Made by a program: the position numbers and the translations under genes. The notes below the pieces were generated by a model, which saw nothing but the letters and a program-made list of their open reading frames with translations, was not told the origin of the DNA and did not search any database. A stretch of DNA of 64,000 nucleotides from Deuterostichococcus epilithicus (lineage: Eukaryota; Chlorophyta; Trebouxiophyceae; Prasiolales; Stichococcaceae): NCBI GenBank assembly GCA_033439295.1, contig JAVTLE010000008.1, forward strand, positions 1,426,001 to 1,490,000. Reading direction: 5' to 3'. This document shows positions 36,210-46,800 of the stretch, piece by piece (within the stretch, counting starts at the first letter, position 1; each line of letters starts with the position of its first letter).

Positions 36210-37703
36210 GTCGTCCTGCTAAGGGGTATGCACGACCGTGAGCAGTCGCAGTGTTGCGGATCCAGGGCTGGTTGCTGCCAGATGTATCGGGGACCGTGTT
36301 GTCGTGTTGTACAACGCCCGACTCTCCATGGTCAGGCAGCTGGGATGTCAGAAACGCTGTCCAATATCATTGATGCAACAACGCATCCATCCGCACAGTG
36401 CTTGCCAAGCAGATACGAAACCTTTATCTGATGTGTATTGCAAGTAAAGACGTGCCGCTGGCTGCCCGTACTCTCGACTGGAGTCCTTGTGGACGCTCAG
36501 GATGGGTTCGACCTGGGAAACCGTACAATGTTAGTTTGATCACCTTCGGTGATTCAAACTCATGCACTCAAGTTTTCCTCCTGGCCGTAGTAAACCCTAA
36601 GAGTCGTCGACGGGAAACCTCCTCCGCCTTCTGCTGGTGTCAGCCTGCGTCTTCGGGTCTTCCGTGGTCCGTCAGCTGTTCCTTGGGCTTGTCTGCAGAC
36701 CTTGCGTGAGGCAGGCGCCTCGCGCTGCGGCTGGCCGTGCGAACGGCGCCCCGGCAGCCGGCGTTGTAAGATTTGGCGAGTTGATGTAAGAATCGTTTCC
36801 GCGTAAATCGCCCTTAGTACGATTTTCCATAGAACGGGGAAGCACACCCGTCCTATGAAACCACCCTTATAACGAGGGTGGTATTCGGGATTGCCAGATG
36901 CAGACTGTGATTCGGAAGCCTTCGGGCTGCAGAGCAGTCCGCAGGCAGGTTGCACGGCTGCTGCAGCTGGCAGCCGCTGCGCGCTGCAGCAGGTTGCATA
37001 AGGGGCGTTTCGGAGAGATCAACGACGGGGGAAAAGTTTGACAAAGTGTAACTTTTGCTCGTGGGTAAGTTTACCCGCCCACCTGCCAAGTACGAAGGGG
37101 GGTGTTCACGTCCAGACTGGGGATGTTCGCCGTCTGAGCTGCATGCGGCAAATTGCGCCTGCTTGTTTCAGCAGATGTCAGAAAGGCTTCTGCAGATCAT
37201 GTGCGAGCGCTTTCGGGGTGGAAACTTCATGTCGCCCTGATTCTCATGCGCATTTTTTGAATTTTTCCCTCACCCCGAGCCGTGAGAGTCCTGGAGCGTG
37301 CTGATTTGCTATCTGTCTGAGTCCTGCGATCATATCAGGATGAGCATGCCATGCCAGCTGCTGCATGTTGCGATGCGTCATTTTGCTGTGGCCGTTTTCG
37401 CTACAGGGTGCTGCCCGGTGCTGTCATTCCTCGGCAGGCCGGCCTTATTACCGACCTGGCTCCTCCCTTTCGGCTGGCCCCTTTCGATCAAACTCGCGTC
37501 TCGCCCCCGGCGAACGCCCATTGTTTCGACTTGCGTTTGGAGCAGCGACAGGCACAGACAGCTTTACCTTGCACACGCACCCAGCGAACCCGCACTTCTG
37601 TCTTACCTTGTGCTCGGGCCTCCCTGACGCACGACGTGGACGCTGTCACGGCTTGTCAGGTTCTCGTCAGAGCTGAGAAGCAAGGATCCGATCTCGGGAA
37701 GCG
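36210..37703. promoter_or_regulatory. 1.5-kb divergent region with hairpins
   Basis: Head-to-head region between the PEC-type channel and the securin-like gene. No conserved ORF. It contains strong inverted repeats: 36533-36560 (two 6-bp stems, one bulged T, TTC loop), 36791-36824 (aatcgt/acgatt), 36829-36856 (10-bp arms with one mismatch) and 36860-36882 (accaccct/agggtggt). These could be folded in a 5' leader or be a small mobile-element remnant. Confidence 0.5.
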
Positions 37704-38955
37704 ATGGCGACACAGCGGCCGCTCGCGGTTGTGCAGGACGAGAATGAAGTCGCACACGGGCACAGGGTCAAGTTCGACGGCTCAAACGAGGGCCTCAGCT
37801 TTCCTTCCACCAAAGGAGTTGGAGGCGCACGCGCCGGGGGTGGCGCCTTCAGCAAGACACACGGCAAGGGGCTGGCCTCAGGCCGCAAGGCGCTAGGCGA
37901 CATCAGCAACCGGACAGGTAAGCTGTGCGTTCCCAATCGTCCGTGCCGAGGTAGCTGTAAGCGGCCACCATGGTATTGAGCCACACAGAGCTGCACCGGG
38001 GCGCCAAGTTCAGATGGAGTTTGCGGACTGCAGGCCTGGGCAAGGGCGACTTGCCTGGCAAGACGCCCGGTGGCGGCGGGAAGCCAGCGCGGCGTGTCCT
38101 GGGCGACATCACGAAAGCCACGCCAGCAAAGCAGCTCAGCGCGCCGGCAGCAGCGAAGGCGGTGCCGGCAGCAAATTCGCGGGCCGAGGCATATGCGGAC
38201 GGCGGTGTGGAATCCCGCGCGGGCAAAGGCTGGCAGCAGCAGGAGGCGGAGCGGCTGCAGCGGGAGGGCGCTGCTGCCGAGGCACGCGTGCGCAACGCCA
38301 TCCTGCCCTGGGCGGCCCGCAGGCTCGCCTCGCAGGTGGGATGTCTGTCGCCTGTGCTTGCCCCAGCCCAGCTGCAGCGGCTGCTGTTTTGCTGTCGTCC
38401 GAACTCGACAGTGTCGTGCTCAAGTATGTGGCGTCGAGGGCACACTGATGCGCAACTGCGGTCTGCTGCAGGACTTGTCGCTGGAGCAGCTGGTGCGGCG
38501 GCAATCGGTGGCCCTGAAGCGGGAGCCCGTGCTGCCGTGCCCGCCCTCACCGGCCATGCCTGCCAGCCCGACGCACGCAGGTGCGACTTTGACTCGCACC
38601 CATGCCGTATCCGCCATATGCTGCAGGCTTGATCTGTGTTGATGTCAACAATCCATACATATGCTGCATATGCATATGGCTCAACCCATGATGGAATGTA
38701 GCAACATGACGGCGCTTGCAGAACACACGCTGACTGGATACACTGGACACCAGGACACGTGTTGACCAACATACCAACGGCACCTCCTTGGGTTGTCTCA
38801 GCCGTTTTCCACACGAAAGCTACCACCTGCTATGTCCAGGCGTCTTCGGCGAGGCCTTCCCAGCTTCCAGCGCCTCTTTGGCGGACCTGCTGCCAGAGGT
38901 CAACGAGGCATTTCTGCTGAATGAGTTGGATCTTGAGGATGCGGAGGGAGACTGA
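37704..38955 (+). CDS. small double D-box protein, securin/PATRONUS-like candidate
   Basis: Four exons join in phase (37704-37917, 38034-38335, 38472-38580, 38840-38955), giving 246 residues. The start is polar with an acidic patch (VVQDENE). Residues 61-69, RKALGDISN, are a perfect RxxLxxxxN destruction box. Residues 91-99, RRVLGDITK, repeat the motif 30 residues later. The middle is Ala/Lys/Arg-rich with a likely helix (QQQEAERLQREGAAAEARVR), then a proline-rich SPAMPASPTHAG segment. The end is acidic and hydrophobic (LPEVNEAFLLNELDLEDAEG). This layout (basic N-terminal APC/C degron, acidic C-terminal part) is that of securins and plant PATRONUS proteins, but such proteins diverge so fast that homology is not proven. 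It could be another APC/C substrate. No classical KEN box is present. Confidence 0.6.
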
Positions 38956-39416
38956 GGAGATTGGGCGACACTGTCAGAGCGGCAACTGTATTTACACGAT
39001 TCAGATTGGACGCAAGCCACGTCCGCTATGTTTGTTGAACTTGCACGTGTTGTTGAAACAGCAGGTCTGGAGAACGCTGGAGATCGAACCAACGAGACAA
39101 AGTCAGCTGCATGAAAACTCATCAAGACGCTGCGGTTTGCCAAGTGTGTAGTTGAGACCCCTATATGCCATTCAGTCCTTCGCTTCCAGAATGTCTGGCA
39201 AGCGAAAGGCTGCTTTCCTAGGCATGCGTCCAAATATAGCACATGCGCACTGCCAAGCATGCAGCACAGCTGCAAGTCTTGCGACGTAATCCATCACCTC
39301 TGGGCATGCAAAACAGCTCACCTTCGTCAATGCTCATGTCAATTCTGGCCCAAACATATTGCGGTGACCGCATACAACCAAATCTGCCTGCTGCCATCAA
39401 CAGTGCAGACGACCCA

Positions 39417-39877
39417 TCAGTCCGCACGCTTCTGCGGCACGGTCCTGCTGTTGCGCCCGCGTTGAGCGCCCTCCGGCAGGCTGTAGTCGCTCGAAAGTCC
39501 GGCTTCGACGCCGATGCCGTCCTCTCGGGATTGAGCAGCGGCCTCCCTTACGGCCTTCTTGCGCTCGTCTCGCCTGGCGGATGCAAACGTCCAGCATCAA
39601 CAACAGTCCCATCCTCGAGGCATTGAGCACGGCTTTCTCGACAGCTTGCCAGCGCTCGTATTGCTTTTCAGATGCGATGCAACAACAAGTGATCGTCTGC
39701 AGCCACAACTGCCGCCACAGGCCCTCCCGGTGTCTTCCAAACACAACGTCATGGCAAGGCTGAGCATCATCTGAAACTTACTCGCGCTTGGCGTCCTGGA
39801 CGTTCTTGGCGTATGCAATATTGGGAGATGTGAATGTGAATCCGAGGGACGCGATGGCGCCGGCCAGCACTGTACGC
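39417..39877 (-). CDS. putative thylakoid-lumen protein, N terminus unresolved
   Basis: Two exons are supported by splice consensus and phase: 39877-39782 and 39573-39417. The first reads RTVLAGAIASLGFTFTSPNI then AYAK, with an Arg (from the previous exon) before RTVLAG, a hydrophobic core and an AYA cleavage site. This is the form of a twin-arginine thylakoid signal. The predicted mature part, about 60 residues, is strongly charged (KNVQDAKRERDERKKAVREA) and ends VPQKRAD. I do not recognise the family. The upstream exon with the start codon and transit peptide should lie between 39900 and 40400 but I could not fix it. Confidence 0.5.
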
Positions 39878-40424
39878 CTGCGACATAGCTGGAATGTTAT
39901 TTGGTGCAGATTGCAGCCAGCAGAATCACTCAGGCCGCGTTGGACGAAAGCGTCTGTCACTCGCCTGGACGTCGCTGCCTCCTGTGCTACATCTGGAGTG
40001 TATCTTGCAATAGCGGCTGCCGTGACTATGCGACTCAGTCGTGCCTTATTCCGGAACTGAGGAGCTGGAGTGCATATGCATGGAGAGGCCTGCGCGCACG
40101 CTGCCATCATGCCGGCACACTCGCCGTAACAGATACAAATGTTTTCAACGGATTTATGCGGTGCGGGTGCGCCGCGACGTCTGCAGACGGGGCTGCACCA
40201 ACAAACGAGATGCGAGTTTTGTGAATCTCCATCTCGGAGATTGTGCCACCTCATGTTATAATGCATTGCCGGCTTCAGTCTGCCTGTCCCTCCCTTATCC
40301 ACAACTCCGTCTGCATTGCACCCTGTGCACAGCATCGAGACAACGGGCCTTTCGTTGAGGACTGTTTCTGTTAGTCGCCGTCCTTTGGCCATCCAAAAGC
40401 GCCCACTGAACCTACTCGGCGGCC

Positions 40425-43074
40425 ATGGCGGAGAGTGACAGACAAGGGACGGATCCCGCAAGAGACCTTGCGTCGGATGTGACGGGTGTGCACGTCGGTG
40501 GTCCGCCAGACGCACCGGCCAGCGCAGGCGCCTGCGCAGCTGCCAGCAAAGACAAGCCGCTGCCGGCACTGTTTCTGGACGCCATGCCGGACAACGAGGA
40601 GGAGCACCCTGACCTGGCGGCCATGAACACCATGATGGGCGAGCTCACGCCGGACGAAAAGGCAGATAACAGCAGGGTGCGGCGGCATGCATGATGTATG
40701 GGCATTGCACGGCACCCGCCACTCGCTGCAGCCAGAGCACGCCACATTGTCGCAGCAATTGTTCAGATGCGCCTTTTATCTGCACTGCCAAGGCACTGCA
40801 TACCATGCCATGCCATGCCATGCCATGCCATGCCATGCCATGCCATGCCATGCCATGCCATGCCAACAAGACGTCCATGCTGTGAAGTAATGGTTGGTCT
40901 GCCCACAGAGGCAAGGCAACGAGGCGCTGAAGCAGGGCCTGGCGGTGCGCAAGAAGTTTTACCTGCGGAAGGCGGTGGACCACTACACGGAGGGCATCGC
41001 CGCGGAGGCGGGCGACGCACAGCTGAACTCGGTGCTGTACGCCAACCGGGCGCAGGCGGAGCTGCGACTGGGCAACAACCGTAATGCGCTGCGGGATGGC
41101 CTGCGCGCCGTGCAGCTGGACCCTGACAACATGAAGGTCAGCGTGGGCCTGGGTCCTTGCAGCAGACCCTCACAACACGAGGCTCGGTCAACACCAGTAG
41201 GTCTCTGCGCTGCCGAAGCTCGGCTGAGCCGATGCGGAGGCGGCTGAGCACAGACCGTACGAAGCACTTGCATGTGACTGCAGCTGCAGTGTGGTATGGC
41301 TGTGCCGGCAAGCCCACGGGCATGATGAACATGTCTACTGCATGTTCACATGGAAACCTAGCCTGCGACCTGTTGCAGGCCTACTTCCGGGCGGCAAAGG
41401 CGGCACTGGACATCAATCAGTTCGAGCAGGCCAGGGACGTGTGCCGCCAGGGCCTCGACCGCCAGCCCGACTTTCCAGAGCTATCAACTCTGTTGAAGGT
41501 GCGAGCCTCTTCTGCATGCTGCCCGCCCATCGTGTGCGAGGTTCTGCATAGCTTGTGAGGAACCAGGGGAATCTGGCAACTTTGTAGCGCAAAGATATTG
41601 CCAGCAGAGCAAGCGGCATGAGCAGTCTGCAATCGTCATGGGGTGTGCCGCTGACTTCGCCAACGTCCGATGGCCCCACATGACTCGGCAGGATGCAGAC
41701 GCCAGACAGACAGCAGAGGAGGAGCGGCAGCATCGGGAAACAGTGGAGAAGCAGCAAGTGCGCGCGCCGGCCCGCGCCCTGGCGGCCACTCTGCTGTCGC
41801 GCGGCTGGCGCATCGGCCGTCCGCAGATCACGATTGGTGAGTGCCGTCTGCTCCTTTCGAGAATCCACCGTCATTTGCTAATGGTGCTCGATGCGCTTGG
41901 CAACAATTCATTGCATGCGTCATCTGCTCTCAAGGTCACCAGCATTACTGTATGTTTTGCAGATCAAACGTGCAGACCTGGAAGCCCCTCTGAATGTACC
42001 TTCTCTTCCGTTTCCTGCAGGCTCCCGGAAGCCGAGCCTGAATGAACACGGCGTGGTGTGGCCTGCCATGTTCATATACCCCGAGTCCATGCAGAATGAC
42101 GCTGTGGAGGCCTTCCACGAGCACCACGTGCTGTCCGACCACCTGGACGCCATGTTTGGTGCGGCTGCACCAAATTTCGAGCGCCGCTGTCCCTGATTTA
42201 CAAGTTCCAGTCTCGACCTCCTGCAGGTGCTGAGGCGGCTCGCCCGCTTGCAGCTACCCGCCTGCGGCAAGGTCCACGGTATGAAGGAAGGCCGCAGCCC
42301 CATCCAGGATCCTTTCATTGAGATCTCCTGACGCCATGGTGCAGGCCCCGGGGCACCGCCGCTGGAATGGGACACGGAGGGGCAGTACTCCCGCGAGCGG
42401 CTGCAGGTGTACTACCTGTCCCACTCGGCCAAGCCGGTGGGCGAGGACCAGCTCAGCGAGGTATGTGCTGCAGAGAACTGCTGGATGCGCACAGCCGGCG
42501 TATTGCGGGCATGCCAGGGGCGGCTGCGCGTTGATTCATGCGTTGCAGCAGAGTGACAGGGATGCCGCCAGGGCCAGGAGGTGGCGACTTCTTTGTCGGG
42601 CGAGCGATGTGGCTGGCATGCAGGCGCATGCTGGCCAGCCATGTTGTGCCCGTCGTCATCAGCTACGCGCCTGCTGCATTTGCGGTATATCTCAAGCGCT
42701 CCTTTGTTTGCTGTGCAGTTCCTGCACGGCGGCTGGCCGGAGGGGCTACCGCAGGAGGAGGGGCCGCAGCGGTATGGCGCCAAACGCGCCGAGTGGATCC
42801 TCGTGGACCAGGTACGGGGCTGAACAATTCATGAACAGCCGCCCCCCTCCATTGCATGCTGCCAGCGGTGCCTGTCCTCGCACACACAGCATTGTTTTGG
42901 ACGGGGAGTGTGCCCAGGCTGACATGGCACCATAATGTTCTCCAGGGCCAAACGCTTGCAGAGATTTTGGCTCGGCCGGACTACGTGGTGCCCGGCATCC
43001 CCGTCTTCTTCGTGGTATCGAAGGGCTCCCAATTTGCAGACCGCTTCCTCAGCGAGGATGCGTTCAGGCTGTGA
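40425..43074 (+). CDS. TTC4: TTC4/Cns1 Hsp90-Hsp70 co-chaperone
   Basis: Tetratricopeptide co-chaperone of the TTC4/Cns1 family. Exon 1 (40425-40676) encodes an acidic leader with [20 protein letters not shown], typical of the family. Exon 2 (from 40909) gives TPR helices ([39 protein letters not shown]) with the conserved Asn/Lys carboxylate-clamp pattern. The third TPR follows ([20 protein letters not shown], about 41380). A charged helix near 41690-41800 ([16 protein letters not shown]) leads to the C-terminal wheel domain: [58 protein letters not shown] and [20 protein letters not shown]. The stop is at 43074. A TGTAA at 43144 fits its polyadenylation signal. Intron 1 holds a CATGC repeat. 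Confidence 0.93.
40804..40865 (+). repeat. CATGC pentanucleotide microsatellite
   Basis: Twelve uninterrupted CATGC units lie in intron 1 of the TTC4 gene. Being five bases long, the unit can mimic open frames on both strands, which explains the spurious ORFs there. Confidence 0.95.
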
Positions 43075-43143
43075 GGATGCGGCCCAACCTTTAGCGCATG
43101 CTCCAAGTTCAGCATGCACAATTGCCGACCCGAGCATGACCTT

Positions 43144-43148
43144 GTAAT
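43144..43148 (+). terminator. TGTAA polyadenylation signal, TTC4
   Basis: TGTAA, the usual polyadenylation pentamer in green algae, occurs 70 nt after the TTC4 stop codon. Confidence 0.5.
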
Positions 43149-43896
43149 TGCTCATTTCAGAGCGCCCAGGAAGATCTCCAGGTTGCTACCCTTCATACTC
43201 TCAGATGCGAGAGGTGTGTGTGCGAAGCTTTGCCGCCTTTTATGCAACAGTGAGCAGTGTCAAGCGATAGCCAGGTACCCGTTTGCTGGATACCCCGGCG
43301 CTGTGCGCAGGTTGCCGTTCATGTTTAGCACAGATGAACGTCCTCTTTTGCGAAGGTCATCAAACCTCAGATCACCAAATTCCGCCAGGTTTGCCGCTTG
43401 TGTGCATGGGAGTCCGCACCCTGGCTTGAGAGTCCGCTTGCTATTCGCGCTTGCGATTTTGCTCGCATTCTGGGCGACCGCTCGAACCTTTGGGCTCAGA
43501 ACGGCTTCGCCCAAAGGCTCTGCTGCATGGTTGCAAGCAGACAGATTTGAATTCGAAATTTCACCGTCCTGGCGATGTTGCTACGGCGTTGAGCGCTAAG
43601 GCTGGTCTCCCAACTCCTCTTGCCTTCCAACATTGCAGTGTGTGCCCGGTTTTGCAGTGCTGCCTCCAGAGCTGCAGCGTCGAGCTGCCGTACTCTCACA
43701 GCCTCCGGCGGGACCCTCTCAGCCGCAGCGATTCGCTCTGAGCATCAATGGCAAGCCGAACTCTTCCTGGACGCTGGCAAACGCCTGTCAAACCGGATCA
43801 GCACCTCTGAAAACGCAAAATCCTGGGATGGCCATCGCACCGAGGCTGGCAGCCAACCTTCCACAGCCTACCGTAAGAACAGCTTGATTCGCCAGC
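43149..43896. other. intergenic, upstream of HIRA
   Basis: No conserved coding signal. A 9-bp inverted repeat (cctttgggc at 43487-43495, gcccaaagg at 43509-43517) lies about 380 bp before the HIRA start. HIRA promoter elements must lie here. Confidence 0.4.
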
Positions 43897-46800
43897 ATGA
43901 TCGTCGACAAACCTAGCTGGGTGTCCCACGGAGGTGAGAGCTGCCATATGTTGCCGAAGCAAAATTGTACCAGTTGGGAGACATAGCACAGCACGGATGA
44001 CCTGCGTCGTCGGCTAGAGATATTTGCAAGATTGGCAGGCTCACCCGTCACTCGACGCATCAAATAAACGTATCGCGCTGCGTGGCTTGCATGTAAAGCA
44101 CTGATGCAGCTCGACGTGCAGTTGCATGCCAGCTCGCGCCGGATCGGCAAGCCAGCCACGCAGGAATGCAGGCTTCTGGGAGTCTTAAACCGACTCTCAA
44201 CACTGGCTCATTCATAGTTGACGCTCCTACCTGCTCGCAGGCTATGGCAACCCCATCTTCTCTGTGGACGTGCACCCGCAAGGCGGGCGTTTTGCGACCG
44301 CGGGCTCGGACCACAAGGTCAAAATTTGGAACATGCTGCCGGTCACGGACGTCACGCAGGAGCTGAACGGCGCGGTGCCGAAGCTGCTGGCGACGTTGGC
44401 AGACCATTTTTCGCCCGTCAATGTCGCGCGCTTCTCCCACGACGGCAGGCACCTGGCGTCAGGTGCCCGCTGCCACATGCCTGCCTGCCGAGAATCCACC
44501 CAATACACCGCATCAGAGGTGGTCGCATGACGTAGGACTCGCCCAGGAAGTGGGCCTGCGCATTGCAGATAGACACCTGTCGGCGTGGAGAAATAACAAG
44601 GTGCATTGACGGCGAACCCAGCCCGATGCGCCACATGCACTGGCTGCATGCGAGCAGGTCGAGCGAGGAGGTTCTCGTGTTCTGTTAGGGATGAGAACCT
44701 CGCACACGCAAACGGTGGCGTGATGTGCTTTCCGCAGCCGCAGGCTGCGGAATTCCTCGAATGCGATCGGCAGTTGCGCTTTGCCGCAGGCTCCGATGAC
44801 AAGCTGGTATGCATGTATGAGCTACGAGCCGGCGCTGGGGCGCGCGCCTTCGGCAGCAGCGACCAGCCGAGCGTGGAGAACTGGAAGCACGTAAATACGC
44901 TGCGGGGGCATGTCAACAATGTGCTGGATGTGGCCTGGTCGCCCGACGACTGCTGGCTGGCCTCCTGCTCCGTCGACAACCAGGTGCTTTTTGCGAACCA
45001 TTCTGATCACCCCACAGAGCTTCGACAATCAGGTGCCTCTCCACATTGCAGTGCTCCGCGCAGAGCTAACAGTGAAGGTCGCAGTTGGCAGCGGTGAATC
45101 GGATCACCGCATGCCGGCGGCTCGCGCGGCGATTGCATCGCTGCGGCAAATTCTGGCAGGGACATCAACTTCCATGGCTCTCAGCTGTCGGAATGCAGAT
45201 GCGCATCGTGGTTGAAGTGAATCAGCGTCCCCTGCATGGATGTTGCGGCCTGTGTGTCCTCCACAGGTCGTCCGGATCAATCATTCTGATCAGATGCACG
45301 CCCTGCACGCAGATCATCATTTGGGACGGCGCGAGCGGCGCTCGCGTCAAGGCGCTGGAGGGGCACGCCTCCTACGTGAAAGGCGTCGCCTGGGACCCTG
45401 TGGGAACCTACCTAGCCAGCCAGGGCGACGACAAAACCCTCATAGTGTGGCGCACCGATGACTGGTCCCGCGTCGCAACCGTTGCAGAGCCCTTCCAGCG
45501 CTGGGTCAGCCTCGCCTTCTCGCTCAGGTGCGCGGCGATGTCCTGACATTCCTTTGCAGCATGACACAGGCAGGGGGGCAGGTATTTTCCGAAGCCCGTG
45601 TACCTCACGATGCATCCAGCTGTTGATGTCAAAGGGGTCTCTGAGCGGAGTGGGCATGGAGATCATCTGGGTGGAGTGGCATGTGAGGGCACAGAGGATC
45701 GCACGAGCATGCCGTCACGGTGAATCTGCATGGAACCACCTCACTTCAGCGCATCCTCCCCTGCGCCTACGCTGCTGGCAGCGCTGAGCACATGTGATCG
45801 ACGAGGCGCTCGCTCGTGCCCGAATTTACCTGAAGCTTCCGTCGTCCTGCAGGCTGAGCTGGGCGCCGGACGGCAGCGCGGTGGTGGGCGTCAACAGCTT
45901 CCAGAGCCCCAAGCACACCGCCGTGATGCTCAACCGCGGCACCTGGGGCGCGCCTGGCACCCGGCCGCCAGATTACCTGGTGCGTCTGGCCCTCGCCTTG
46001 CACATTTTCGTCGTGCATCGACTTACCGGCATGGCAGTGCCAGACTGCGCACTGCTGACACAACAACGAGGAGACCTTGCATCGCTCTCGACGCTTGACT
46101 GCACATAATTTGTAACTCTAGGTCGGTCTGTTTGAGTCTGCGAGGGGTGTGTAAATTCGCAGGTGGGGCACAAGGCGGCGGTGCTTGTGGCGGCCTTCTC
46201 GCCGCGCATGTACAAGGTCAATGGGCAGCTCGCGTCATGCCTCGCCCTCGGCAGCCAGGTCAGTCCAGGTTCCACGTGTCAGTTGCAGCTGGCTCTCCCA
46301 TGCAGCCCTTTCCAACAAGCCGCTTCCATTCTGCAAAGCAACCATTCGATCACGTTGCACCTTGCCTCGAGCCTCTCGTTGGTGGATCACTGATACATGC
46401 CATTGCGCTGCCGACAGGATAAGCAGCTGACAGTGTGGCTGGGAAAGCAGCGTCCTGTCTACATCGGCACCCGCTTCTTCAAGAATGTGCGCGCTCGTCT
46501 CGTTGCCTTGTTCCGGTCTGGTCTCAAGAAGTGCTAGGGTATTGGCAAACATTGGATGCGTCACTGCCGGCTTCACACTCGGCTGTCTACATCCCAGGGT
46601 GTGGTGGACCTGGCCTGGGCGCCGGATGGCCTGACGCTGCTGGCGGCGTCGACCGACGGCAGCGTCACGCTGCTGCAGTTCGCCACCTCCGATCTGGCAC
46701 CCCTCGCCTCGAAGCATGTACGCCAACGACTGAGGATGTACCATCGCTGACCTGGCAATGTGCTTGGTTGGCTACAATTGGACGAACAGCTACGATCTGG

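Noticed and set aside
36560-36955. A 131-residue minus-strand frame in the hairpin-rich intergenic region
   Set aside because: No conserved motif, no splice partners, and it spans the inverted repeats. Probably chance.
39583-39781. A minus-strand frame reading EKQYERWQAVEKAVLNAS between the two lumen-protein exons
   Set aside because: Joining it to the upstream exon breaks phase, whereas 39782 to 39573 joins cleanly with consensus sites. It is treated as intron.
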